NCBI GenBank assembly: GCA_036250195.1
Contig: JAVHZZ010000003.1
Span: 334,267,875 to 334,331,874 of the forward strand
Length of the DNA: 64,000 bases
Source of the DNA: Mixophyes australis
Lineage: Eukaryota; Chordata; Amphibia; Anura; Limnodynastidae
Reading direction: 5' to 3'
Of the stretch, positions 12,282 to 21,552 are shown piece after piece. Made by a program: the position numbers and the translations under genes. Position 1 is the stretch's first letter. Every line of letters starts with the position of its first letter. The notes below the pieces were generated by a model that was given only the letters and a program-made list of their open reading frames with translations, ran no database searches and was not told the origin of the DNA.

Positions 12282-12480
12282 CATTGTTTTTGTTTTGTTT
12301 TTTGTTTTTTTCAATACCATATTACATATCGACATAAGACAATGATATTGTCCTTGGAAATTCTTCGGAAAACAGATACATAAGTAAAAGAAAAAGAACA
12401 ACCCGCCACCTGCATAACAATCCAGCAGGTCCAGAAGCAGTTTCCAAATCAGTCTGACTTTGGTGTAGGACATTGCCATC
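12282..12480 (-). repeat. Possible L1/Tx1-type 3' tail remnant
   Basis: On the - strand this reads as non-coding sequence ending in a degenerate A-rich tail (TTGAAAAAAACAAAAAAC then AAAACAAAAACAATGG). That is the usual appearance of an L1-type 3' end. No coding similarity is left, so the assignment is tentative. Confidence 0.35.
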
Positions 12481-15404
12481 TTCTGATTTGCTAATTTATT
12501 TGGTTATTATTGTTATTGTCCTCACTGCCCCCCTTTATAAATTCATATTTCAGGCTTTAGATGACACATTTATGGCCTAATTTCTAATGTCCTTAGTGAG
12601 TCTGTTGTACTTTTGACAGATCCACATAAACTCCATTTTATAGAAAGCAATGCGTGTTCTGTGGTTCTGGAATAAATCTAGTACGGTCTACTTGCTTGAG
12701 CAGCGAATGAAGAACAGTATAGAGTTCACTGGTTTATACGGTGTCAATATCTTATTTTTAGCCTAATATATTTGTATTAAAGACTATGTACACTTTTTGT
12801 TAAGTAGCCCAAATAGGTATTTTATTTTATTCTCTAGAGTATATTTATATTTTGGGGTCCCATTGACAAGATATAAAAGTAAGGTGGCTATATCCTTTAG
12901 GTAGTCAGGATCCAGGTTGAAAGGAGACTGGACATTAAGTATGTCTATAACACAGACTGTCTAGCTTCGCTCAGGATATAGGCATGAAATCTTTGTTTAA
13001 GTGCTTGGAATGCCATTTAGGCTCACTAGACAGAAATGCACAACACATGTACGTTGGAGCCTCTTCCCTGGGAAGTAAAATATTACGGTATGTTGTAGGT
13101 CCTGCCGAATTTAAACTAAGAATCTTGGTATGCACTCGAGGATGAGCTGTATTTTCTTTACAATGTAGTTTATTTTTGTTGTGTGCACTCTGTGTCATCT
13201 GAATGCTCTTTTTTCCCCCCTTCAAGCCTGGAGGTAGAACACTAATTGTGAAAAGATGTTCCATAAATTTGATGAACCAGTTACACAGTAAAGCGTAGGT
13301 AGTAATTAGAATTACAGGGCTGCATCTGCGGCATCTCTTATCAGATCTTCCACTTCGATATACTAGGGAAGTTAAATAGTTTTAACAAAAATAATCTTGT
13401 GCAGTAAAACAGACAGTTGCTTTGAGAAAATTGTTTCTTCTAATGAAGTTGATTAACCCTTAAGGACACACGCACACATATATAAGAAAAATGTGTACTT
13501 TTTCTGTTGTTGTTGAAGCCAATAATATTTAATGTTCAAATGTTTTAGAGATGGACAAGAAAATCCATGTAAATGAGTCCTAAGGCACATAAAAGCAACT
13601 TGGAAGTATGGGCTGGGTTTCATATGTTCCTGCACTATTCTAGCAGGATCATTACATCACTATTCTGCTGTTGCTAAAATCAATACTCTGATTGGCTGCA
13701 GGTTGTTCTAGCCCCACCCACTTTAGTGTTCTCCACAGAACATTTTGACAGCCGGGTGGTATTAAGAAGTGGCCGGTTGGGGGCAGTTGTAATATGTTGC
13801 AATGATAATAAAAAATGTTGGAGGTTATTGCGCACACCTGCCAGGACTGGTGGTCAGTGGTCTAACACACACTGCTGGCTGTAGTGCTGACATAGTACCT
13901 GTTCTAATAATAGAAATAATGGGTTATTCTATTATAATAGGACTCTGTTGGGCTCAGAGGGCAGGGGGGCCAAGTTAAAACAACCAATTGGAGCACCCGG
14001 GAAATAGGTGCTGGGGAGAACTCTGCACTTCATATGAATGTGCATGAGATGAAGAATGAATTCAGCAGATCTTACAACGCTGTTCACGCGCACCTAACCA
14101 GTTATTTTGTGCATCTGTATAAATTGACATTATCTAATTTAACCTAGCAAATACTTCTGTTCATGTTTAGTAACAGATTAGCATTGTTGCATAAATGTAT
14201 GTGATGATTTGCCATCAGTGAGTCGATAATTGACCCAGCAAGAATATTTATTAGGTTAATTAAGCTACAGAATTGGCAAGGTTTTAATCTGCAGGCTAGA
14301 GCGCCAACTGCTGTGAAGCTCAGTGTCCTAAATAATTGTTGAATGTCTAAATCATATTTATGTAATTCATACTAATTTGAATTACTGCCCACACATTCAT
14401 TTATGTTGTTAAAAAAAAAAAGAAGCAAATAACAATTAATTTCTCAACACAAGTTAACAAGATCCATTACATGTCAGTAAAGCTTTACTGTGGGATCTGC
14501 CAGTTACAATTTGCAAGTATGGATTAATGTGCAAGTGTCAAAAAACATATGGATATACAGCTGTTGCAAGCTAAAATGAGAATACAGTAACCGCTCAATT
14601 TTCTATCTATCTGTCGGTCAGTCTATTTATTTTGTGACTGACTGAACACTTCTGCGTCACACAGTGTAAAACCTCACATATGTAGCCAACATGTTGTTTA
14701 GACATTACTTCATAGTAAGCTTTGGTCACTAACCACCTCCAGGTTTAAAGTGGTTCTATGTTCCTTGTTTGCAGTTGCTGATGTCCAGATATCACTTGTG
14801 TAGATCCTAACATTCAAGCCTTTTCTCCACCAAATTGTGATAGAAGCCCAGAGAATTCATTCTGATAGCAGCCTTAGTGGTGCAGTGTTTGGGTGCCAAT
14901 TAAGGATCTCCAGACAGCAAATATTTATAGATATACTGGTTAAAAGCCCATAAAAATGATAGGAAAATAAATAAGAGTTGTTGTTTTTTAGTTTTTTTGC
15001 ACCCATTTTGACTTTAGCCTTGTGGCAGCATTGATTGAATAGTTTGTCCGATGGCTGCTCAAGCGCAAAATGCTTAGTGTAGCAAAATTCACAAATACTG
15101 TTTATGGGACCACAGTTATGAGCATTAATATTTGTTTTATCAAAGTTACCGACATCAAGAATGGCGTGGCACCTTGTTTGCTGACTTTCTGGACGTTAAC
15201 GTGATATTACCACTGTCTTGTTCGTTCTTTTATTGTTTTCTCTGTGACGGGCACTTTGCTGAGGAGTCATGTCTGCATGGTGATGACGTTCATGTTCACG
15301 TTCTCTTTGGTCATCAGTCATAGTTTGTCATCGGGCTTCATCCCACTGCCTTAATCTTTTTGCTGCTTCTTGTTGTGCAGTTACTCCCAAAGCAGACATT
15401 TGCC
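12481..15404. other. TASP1 intron, no recognised element
   Basis: AT-rich intron. A short TCTATCTATCTGTC-type run lies at 14602-14632. I see no gene; several 60-97 codon frames on the - strand look random. Confidence 0.5.
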
Positions 15405-15512
15405 TTTTAAAAATGGCGCTTTTAATGTGGTAATGGCCAGACCCACCGCCTGTATAATGTAATCCAGGCGGTGGGTCATAGCATTGCCGCTTTAAATGTT
15501 CCATTTTCAGTC
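15405..15512. repeat. Inverted repeat / small MITE-like hairpin
   Basis: The perfect 12-bp arms GACCCACCGCCT and AGGCGGTGGGTC enclose a 14-base loop at about 15439-15476. A weaker inverted match continues outward (AAAATGGCGCTTTTAATG against AAAATGGAACATTTAAAGCG read from the other side). This suggests a folded, palindromic non-autonomous element of about 100 bp. No target duplication was identified. Confidence 0.6.
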
Positions 15513-15628
15513 TGCCCATTACAAGTGACGTTATTTGTTACTGTACATATTGGTGAAAGTCGCATTTGACATGTGGAGGTAAATAAAGCTGCCGGAAATA
15601 GTGCCTGTCTGTTATATGGTAAGTGGAT

Positions 15629-15650
15629 ATATATATATATATATATATAT
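15629..15650. repeat. (TA)n microsatellite
   Basis: An uninterrupted TA run of about 22 bases immediately before the LTR-like block. Confidence 0.9.
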
Positions 15651-15674
15651 AACTACACAAAATTATATTATATA

Positions 15675-16530
15675 TCATGAAAGTCCGATGGTTGGAATGG
15701 TCTTCATCTCTGTTTGAGTGACAGCTACCCCCACAGAGGTGCGGAGTCTAATGGAGGAGAGCTACTCACCAGGGATTCCCGCAAGGGAATATGGTCTTAG
15801 CTGCTCTCAACTGTGGGTCACGGTCCTCTAGGGGGCGCAGAGCAGATAATACAGAGAACCACAAAGTAACTGTAAGGCAGAATGAAATGTAGCCTCGGGT
15901 GTATGGGGATTCAGAAACAGGACTGATGCTGTGCGATGACATATAGTCACGGGTCTTAATAACAGATTAAGCTGCACGATGATGCTGTGAAGCGATCAGC
16001 TGCAGGACTCAGAAGGGCTAAGGTATACGCTAGTGTAGTAATTCAGGAACAGAACAGATGCTGAGCGAAGCACTATAGTGACAGGACTAAACTGTGGAGT
16101 AAGCTGAACGGGTATTGCTGTGAAGCGATGAACTATGAGGAGCACAAGCGCTGAGATCCACACAGGTGTTATAACTCTGGAATAGGACCAATGATGGATG
16201 AAGCTGCAGCCGAAGAATAAACTGCCTAACTCGCAAAGATCCGAGCAGGGTAAGTATGAGCACAGACGGGAGTCAGAGCAGATGTTTCCTATCAAGTAGG
16301 AGACCTGATGATCTGACACCTATAGAAAGGAGGAGGATCCATATAAAGGGAACTGGCTGGTGATCCTCCTATCACTGTGGAGCAGAAGGTTTAAAAGGTT
16401 CCCGGGTTGCACATGTGCAGAATACTTGGCAAGATGGCGTCCGAGAATAGAGGAACGCCAGACTATATAACAGATAGGAGTAACCACGGGAAACTCATGT
16501 ACACAAGGATCAGAATGGAACTAAACTGGT
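15675..16530 (-). mobile_element. Probable LTR-retrotransposon LTR (solo or fragment)
   Basis: A roughly 850-bp block is richer in GC than its surroundings and in - orientation resembles gypsy LTRs of this genome type. It has a GC-rich, CpG-containing start, short repeated CTGATCGCTTCACAGC-like motifs and a TATATAG-like promoter segment. It carries an internal degenerate duplication of about 100 bp: 15911-16006 resembles 16043-16140, both with GATGCTGnGCGAnG and GCTGTGAAGCGAT. No reading frame for gag or pol is present. Boundaries and a target duplication could not be fixed, and it does not match the 758-bp LTRs at 19214 and 24150. Confidence 0.4.
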
Positions 16531-16547
16531 GAGATGCGTGATTGTAT

Positions 16548-16596
16548 ATCGATAGATATAGATATATATAGATAGATATATCTATAGAGAGAGAGA
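16548..16596. repeat. (GATA)n/(GA)n microsatellite
   Basis: Degenerate GATAGATATA repeats run into GAGAGAGAGA. Confidence 0.85.
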
Positions 16597-17628
16597 TTTT
16601 GTTTCTTTGCATAACACATATGGAGTCCTAGAGTGTTCCCAATATCCGGAATCAATTCCCTCACTTCAACCCTATCATAATATATGGATCTACAGGGACG
16701 TAAGTGTACAGTTTGTTCATCCCACTAAATGTGTATCAGTTATATGTATGGTAGTTTTAATTAGCTTTTGTCAGATGATTATTTCTATACATATTTAGCT
16801 TTACAGTTTTTTTTTCTAATTATATTGATAGAATCCTGTAAATTTGCCTGTATCACACGCATATATATGTTAGTTCTCCTTTAAATGACCAGTACATATG
16901 GATTTCCAATTAAATAATTTATATGTCCCAATGGAGGATTAAAGTATCAAAAAACTACCTTATCTGTTGTTTATTTACATTCAGACAGTTGAAAATGATT
17001 ATTCCGTTCTTTGCATTGTTTAGCACAATCTAGATAAATGTCTGCCAACCAGAGTGATACATGTAACATTTGCTTTCATCTGTGGTCTCCTCTCGTTTGT
17101 TTTGTCTTCATCCCTTTTAATGCTGAAGACAAATGGGACTGTTAATTTCCTGTTGCTGAATATAATTGTTAAACAAATATTTCTGGAGTATCTTCTATGC
17201 ATGGAATCCAGTTAGCAAACCTTACATAATTCTCATCCGACATCATCCTACGTCTAGTGGTGAAATGAAACCATGTTTATTATTAAATCAGTCTACTCCC
17301 AGTATGAGCAAATGTCATCTTTAAGGAAGAGAATAGTTTTAACTTACTCTAAGAAAAATGATTTTTAATCTACCACCATTCTTCATTGCACTTATTAACA
17401 AAATTTGAGAAAAGGAAAAAAAGGACAGCTATTTGTTTCAAATAAAAAAATGTGTTCAGTAGTCTAAAAAATATGTCCTTTCAAGGCTAAACAAAATGTG
17501 TGTGTGTGAGAATGTCAAATGTGTCTATTGCATCACTTTCTTTACCTGCCTAGTCCTTCAAGATGGCATGTGGTGGTCTGTTTAGGGACGTCTTAGGGCT
17601 CATGCATACGAGCACCATTTTGCTCAAT
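16597..17628. other. TASP1 intron, no recognised element
   Basis: AT-rich intron with no recognised feature. Confidence 0.5.
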
Positions 17629-19208
17629 TATTATTGTTATGGTTATTAGTATTTACTTGTCAGGTGCAACAGAGCTACACAATTTTGGATAGAGGGGAAA
17701 AACAGACCATACATAAAATAATGACATGCAAGGTTGTCAATAGTCAATATAAATGTAGACGTGGATACAAAGAGTAGGGCTGTCCCTATCATGAGATACA
17801 ATATAGTGAGAAAAGGTCACAACTGAGACAAGAGGAGCGAGTGTGACTCAGAGTGGAGATGGGACAGTTGTGTGAGTAGTTTTAGTATGAGTAGTTTGGT
17901 GGGTGTAGGGTAGGCTCTAATAAATAGGGGGGAGGGGAGTTCAGAGCGTTTAAAGCTTTGAAGGCTGGGGAAGAGTTTAATTGGATGGGGTAGAGAGTTC
18001 TGTAAATTGGTATTGGCATGGAAGAAGAATTATAAGCGAAAGTGAGAGGTGGTTATTGGAGACAAGGTGTGGCACATGTCAGAGTTGGTAGAAGGGATGA
18101 AGTTTAAGATGTATGAGGGGGTTGGTCTTCAGGGCTTTGAGTTGAAGGTAAGTAATTTCAATTAAATTTTGAAGGCTATAGGGATCTAGTGTAGGGATTT
18201 GCAGTGAGACACAGCTGATGTGGAGCGTTGAGAAGGGAAGATCAGTCATACCACAGCATTTGGAAAGGATTGAAGCTGGGATGGATTTGTGAGGGGAATG
18301 CAAAACAGGAAAAGGTTGCAGTAGTCACGGCATGAGAAGTGTACAGTAAAAAAAAAGAGACTGAAGAGAATGGATAGTGAGGGAGATGTGCCAGAGTTAG
18401 ATACACTAGAAATGGAGTGGAGAGAGAAAGAGGCTGAAGAAGTGAGCTAGAGGTGGCATGCAGTGGGTGAGAGGGAGTGACAGGCATAGAAGAGGATAGA
18501 ATTGAGGTGGCAAGTTAGGGTTATAGAATGAGCTGATGAATTGAGTGCAATTATTACATCCTTGGTTATGGGGAAGAATGAATTGGGAGAGGAGTGTGGA
18601 GAAGGTGGGGTGTATGAGGTCTTGTCAAATTGTGTCAATTTTGGCTTTGAATTAGATAGCAAAGTCATGGGCTATGAGGGGGTGGGAGTGGTGCATGTGG
18701 GCAGAGAAGGGAGTTGAAGAGGCATCTGAGGTTAGAAGATTGGGTGGATATAAGGAAAGTGAAGTAGGTTTGCGTGGTAACTTAAAGGACAATGTTGTAA
18801 GATGAAAGGATGAATATGTAGTGAGGAAAGTTGTTGGAGTGAGGTTTCCTCCAGTGGCACATAGCTGTGTGGGAGCAGTTTTGCAGGTGGTCTGTTTTGT
18901 GTGCCCTGGTTGAGGTTTGATCCCTGGAGACTGTGTGGTGGCTGGAGCTACATTGTCTAATGCTGAAAGGAGTGTATTGTTAAAAGAGACAGCCAGATGA
19001 GGGCCGCATAGGGTATTTATAGGAGAAAGTAGTAGTTTTAGTATTGCGAAGTAGCTTGAGTAGGTGGAGCAAGAGCTAAGGTAAGGCTGAAGAAAAAAAG
19101 AGATTGTGGTCGGAGAGTGGGATAGCAAGTTGGAGGAATTATAAAGAGAGCAGATCCATTAATGATCTGGTGCATTAAATGAAAATGTAGATGAATGCAA
19201 GGCTCTGT
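17629..19208 (-). mobile_element. L2/CR1-like LINE, internally deleted and decayed
   Basis: Read on the - strand, translated pieces follow the order of an L2/CR1-type pol. A segment around 18960-19000 reads FNNTLLSALDNVAPATT. At about 18650-18700 is HPLIAHDFAIKFKAKIDTI, typical of the region just before the reverse transcriptase. At about 18320 is a remnant of the post-RT SRDYCN motif. Around 18160-18110 is LQLKALKTNPLIHL, and near 17960 is NSLPHPIKLFPSLQSFKRSE, the C-terminal signature. Only a few hundred bases lie where about 1 kb of reverse transcriptase should be, so the catalytic core is deleted. The 3' tail at 17629-17690 has the GTAGCTCTGTTGCACC plus (ATA)n form. Stops and frameshifts are frequent. 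The gypsy element is inserted at its 5' edge. Confidence 0.75.
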
Positions 19209-19213
19209 TTCTC

Positions 19214-19971
19214 TGTCACGAGCCGCGGCAGTACTCACAGCCGCCGCGGCTCGCTTCTCATGCGCCCCAGCGTCCCGGCCGTCACCTTGACGACCGGGAC
19301 GTCATTTCCTCTTCCTGTCCGGCCGTTACCAGGGCAACGGCCAGACGCTAGTACACTAGCGCTGCGTCCCGGCGGTGCTGGTAGCCGGGCGCATGCGCAT
19401 AGCAGGCAGCCTGTGGGCTGATTAGGCTTATTAACAGGCATTAGCCTGCAACTGTGTAGGTCAGGGGCAAGCCCTGATTGGCCCTGCTGGATACTAGTAA
19501 ATTAGCCTGCAGGAGTGTGTTCAACTGCTGATTGGTCTGTGTCTGTACTTAAGGCAATGAGGTCTGCTGCCTCATTGCCGGTTATAGCTTCTGTGCTCCA
19601 GTCTGCTGACCTGCTTGTTCCAGTCCCTGTATCCTGTATCTACGTTTGACTTCCCGTGTATGACCCTTGGCTTCGTATTGGACTTCGCTTGTGTTTCCTG
19701 TGACCCTGATCCTTGGCTTGTTTACCCGTTCTGCTACTTTGCCTGTGACCTCTGACCTCAGCTTGTTCATCATTACTGTTACCTGCTGCCGGCCTTTGAC
19801 CTCTGCGTGGACCTGACTCTTCTTGCCTGGGTTCTCCCCAGCCGGTACACACTTCACGACCCTCTGTCAGTCTGCAGCCCAGTCTGTCCCCACCATCAGG
19901 GGCTCCAGTGAACACCTGACTGGCAGAGTAGACTCCGGGTTGTGTTGTGCCGGCTGGAGGGGTTCCTAACA
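19214..19971 (+). repeat. 5' LTR of the gypsy element
   Basis: The 758-bp terminal repeat runs from TGTCACGAGCCGCGG to GGTTCCTAACA. The first 200 bp are strongly GC- and CpG-rich, in contrast with the AT-rich intron. GCCGCGG is repeated in inverted form near the start. It matches 24150-24907 at all but one base by eye. Confidence 0.96.
19547..19586 (+). promoter_or_regulatory. Inferred LTR core promoter and transcript 5' end (U3/R)
   Basis: ACTTAAGG at about 19547-19554 is a TATA-like box roughly 28 bases upstream of GCCGGTTATA (19577-19586). That decamer is the exact reverse complement of TATAACCGGC at the primer-binding site (19973-19982). In the Tf1/sushi group the first bases of the transcript pair with the primer-binding site. 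By that rule the transcript should start at or next to 19577. The start site is inferred, not observed. Confidence 0.5.
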
Positions 19972-19972
19972 T

Positions 19973-19982
19973 TATAACCGGC
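19973..19982 (+). other. Primer-binding site, predicted self-priming
   Basis: TATAACCGGC begins two bases inside the 5' LTR end. It does not begin with TGG, as a tRNA-complementary site would. It is perfectly complementary to GCCGGTTATA in the LTR (19577-19586; 3' LTR copy at 24513-24522). That is the arrangement established for self-priming Tf1/sushi retrotransposons. Confidence 0.65.
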
Positions 19983-20005
19983 CCACTCACGGAGACAAGA
20001 TTAGG

Positions 20006-20860
20006 ATGGATGCAAGTGGATCCACACCGTCTCCGGCACAAACCCTAGCAGGCCATGTTGAGTCTTTGTATCAGATGATGCAGGGATTGGCTGAGCGTAT
20101 GTCTGTTCAAGAAGAAGCCACAAAAGCTTCACAATCTCCTCCAGATCCCATCTGTGAGCCCAAAATGAATTTACCGGATCGGTTCTCCGGAAATAGAACC
20201 TTGTTTCGGAACTTCAGGGAGAGCTGCAAGCTCTATTTTCGGATGAGACCCCGCTCCTCCGGTTCAGAGCAGCAACGAGTTGGGATTATTATTTCCCTTC
20301 TACAGGGTGACCCCCAGTCCTGGGCGTTTTCTTTGCCACAGACCAGTCCGGCCATGCAGTCCGTAGACTCCTTCTTTGAGGCATTGGGTTTACTGTATGA
20401 TGACCCGGATCGAGTGGCCTCCGCGGAAGCTCACCTACGGTCCTTGAAACAAGGCAGACGGTCGGCAGAAGAATACTGCGCGGAATTCCGTAGATGGTCA
20501 CCTGACAGTGGATGGAACGACCCTGCCTTACGTAGTCAGTTCCGTGTTGGCCTATCTGAACAGATTAAAGATTCGCTGGTGCAATACCCGTCTCCTAGCT
20601 CTCTGGATGATCTGATGCACCTCTCCATTAAAATTGACAGGAGATATAAAGAGCGGAAAACTGAAAAGGAAACGTCATCACCTCCATCCGCCTTCGTTCC
20701 TATCTCCCAGGATGGTGAGGAACCAATGCAATTGGGAGCATACCGTCTTTCCTCTGAGGAGAGAGACAGGAGACGGTCACAAGGCTTATGTTTATATTGT
20801 GGCGCAAGAGGCCACTTCTCCTGTTCTTGCCCAAACAAGTCGGGAAACGAGCATGCCTAA
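20006..20860 (+). CDS. gag: Gag of the gypsy element
   Basis: This 284-codon intact frame encodes a capsid/nucleocapsid polyprotein that would package the element's RNA into cytoplasmic particles. The first ATG at 20006 follows the primer-binding site by about 24 bases. Residues 1-45 include a heptad-like segment (SLYQMMQGLAERM). Residues 50-200 have the retrotransposon Gag look: NLPDRFSGNRTLFRNF, then DPQSWAF, then the SLKQGRRSAEEYCAEFRRW region. A CCHC zinc knuckle lies at about 261-274 (CLYCGARGHFSCSC, spacing C-X2-C-X4-H-X4-C) and probably binds RNA. The frame ends with TAA at 20858. It overlaps the protease frame, which is in the -1 register, and the overlap holds a CCCAAAC slippery heptamer. 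No stop or frameshift is seen within gag. Confidence 0.95.
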   Translation: MDASGSTPSPAQTLAGHVESLYQMMQGLAERMSVQEEATKASQSPPDPICEPKMNLPDRFSGNRTLFRNFRESCKLYFRMRPRSSGSEQQRVGIIISLLQGDPQSWAFSLPQTSPAMQSVDSFFEALGLLYDDPDRVASAEAHLRSLKQGRRSAEEYCAEFRRWSPDSGWNDPALRSQFRVGLSEQIKDSLVQYPSPSSLDDLMHLSIKIDRRYKERKTEKETSSPPSAFVPISQDGEEPMQLGAYRLSSEERDRRRSQGLCLYCGARGHFSCSCPNKSGNEHA

Positions 20861-21552
20861 GGAACGAGGGGAGAGTTCACTTAGGTCTACAAATTGTCTC
20901 CCAGAAAAATGCACTATTGGTCCCTGCACAGCTCACGTTCAGTGCTCGTTCTACGAAACTATCAGCCTTCATTGACAGTGGAGCTGCTGGCAACTTCCTT
21001 GACATCGAGTTTGCCCGCTCTGCTGGTATTCCGCGGATTAAACTCCAATCTGCCATTACGGTATGTGGCTTAGATGGTAGTCCGTTGCCAGGCGGCAAGA
21101 TTACTTGGGAGACCCCACCATTACAGTTGAACATTGGCGCTCTCCATTCGGAATCCATAGTCTTACGTCTTATCGAATGTCCTTCGGTTCCTTTAATTCT
21201 GGGCCACCCTTGGCTATTCTGCCATAACCCCGTCATGGATTGGGCAAAAGGAGAAATTGTCCAGTGGAGCCCCCATTGTACACAGTCTTGCTTGACACTA
21301 CCTCTATTATTCAGTCTATTCCGGAGCAGCTCCCTTCTCAGTATCATGACTATTGGGATGTTTTCTCCAAAAAGGCTGCTGACACACTACCACCGCACCG
21401 CAATTTTGACTGTGCCATTGAGCTCATTCCGGGCTCTAAATTACCCAAGGGACGCTTGTATCCTCTCTCTGGTCCAGAGACCAAATCCATGCAGGAGTAT
21501 ATTGACGAAAACTTGGAGAAGGGCTTCATCAGGCCATCCAAGTCCCCAGTAG
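20788..21552 (+). CDS. pol: Pol N-terminal part: aspartic protease
   Basis: Open frame in the -1 register relative to gag. The biologically read portion should begin at the frameshift heptamer (20830). It contains the retropepsin active-site motif FIDSGAAGNFLD at about 20970-21005, coding residues 61-73. The flap/C-terminal region with HPWLFCHNPVMDWAKGEIV lies just before 21260. Similarity to gypsy pol ends around 21290. From there the matching reverse-transcriptase linker is in a different frame, so codons 21290-21552 of this frame are probably read out of register. The protease would cleave the Gag-Pol precursor. I see no slippery motif at the second frame change, so I treat it as a mutation. 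Confidence 0.85.
   Translation: MFILWRKRPLLLFLPKQVGKRACLRNEGRVHLGLQIVSQKNALLVPAQLTFSARSTKLSAFIDSGAAGNFLDIEFARSAGIPRIKLQSAITVCGLDGSPLPGGKITWETPPLQLNIGALHSESIVLRLIECPSVPLILGHPWLFCHNPVMDWAKGEIVQWSPHCTQSCLTLPLLFSLFRSSSLLSIMTIGMFSPKRLLTHYHRTAILTVPLSSFRALNYPRDACILSLVQRPNPCRSILTKTWRRASSGHPSPQ
20830..20836 (+). promoter_or_regulatory. Predicted -1 ribosomal frameshift heptamer CCCAAAC
   Basis: The sequence C CCA AAC falls in the gag frame exactly as X XXY YYZ, directly after the zinc knuckle and about 22 bases before the gag stop. Slipping back one base enters the frame that encodes the protease. I could not verify a stimulatory structure downstream by eye. Confidence 0.75.

Noticed and set aside
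15328..15519. 63-codon - strand frame at the hairpin
   Set aside because: It is open across a palindromic repeat; no recognisable protein.
19191..19441. Reading frames within the LTRs and antisense to gag/pol
   Set aside because: Shadows of LTR and pol coding sequence in GC-rich DNA; no domain and no independent support.
21260..21300. A second programmed frameshift between protease and reverse transcriptase
   Set aside because: No X XXY YYZ heptamer lies near the point where homology changes frame, and related elements are not known to shift there. A mutation or sequencing error is simpler.
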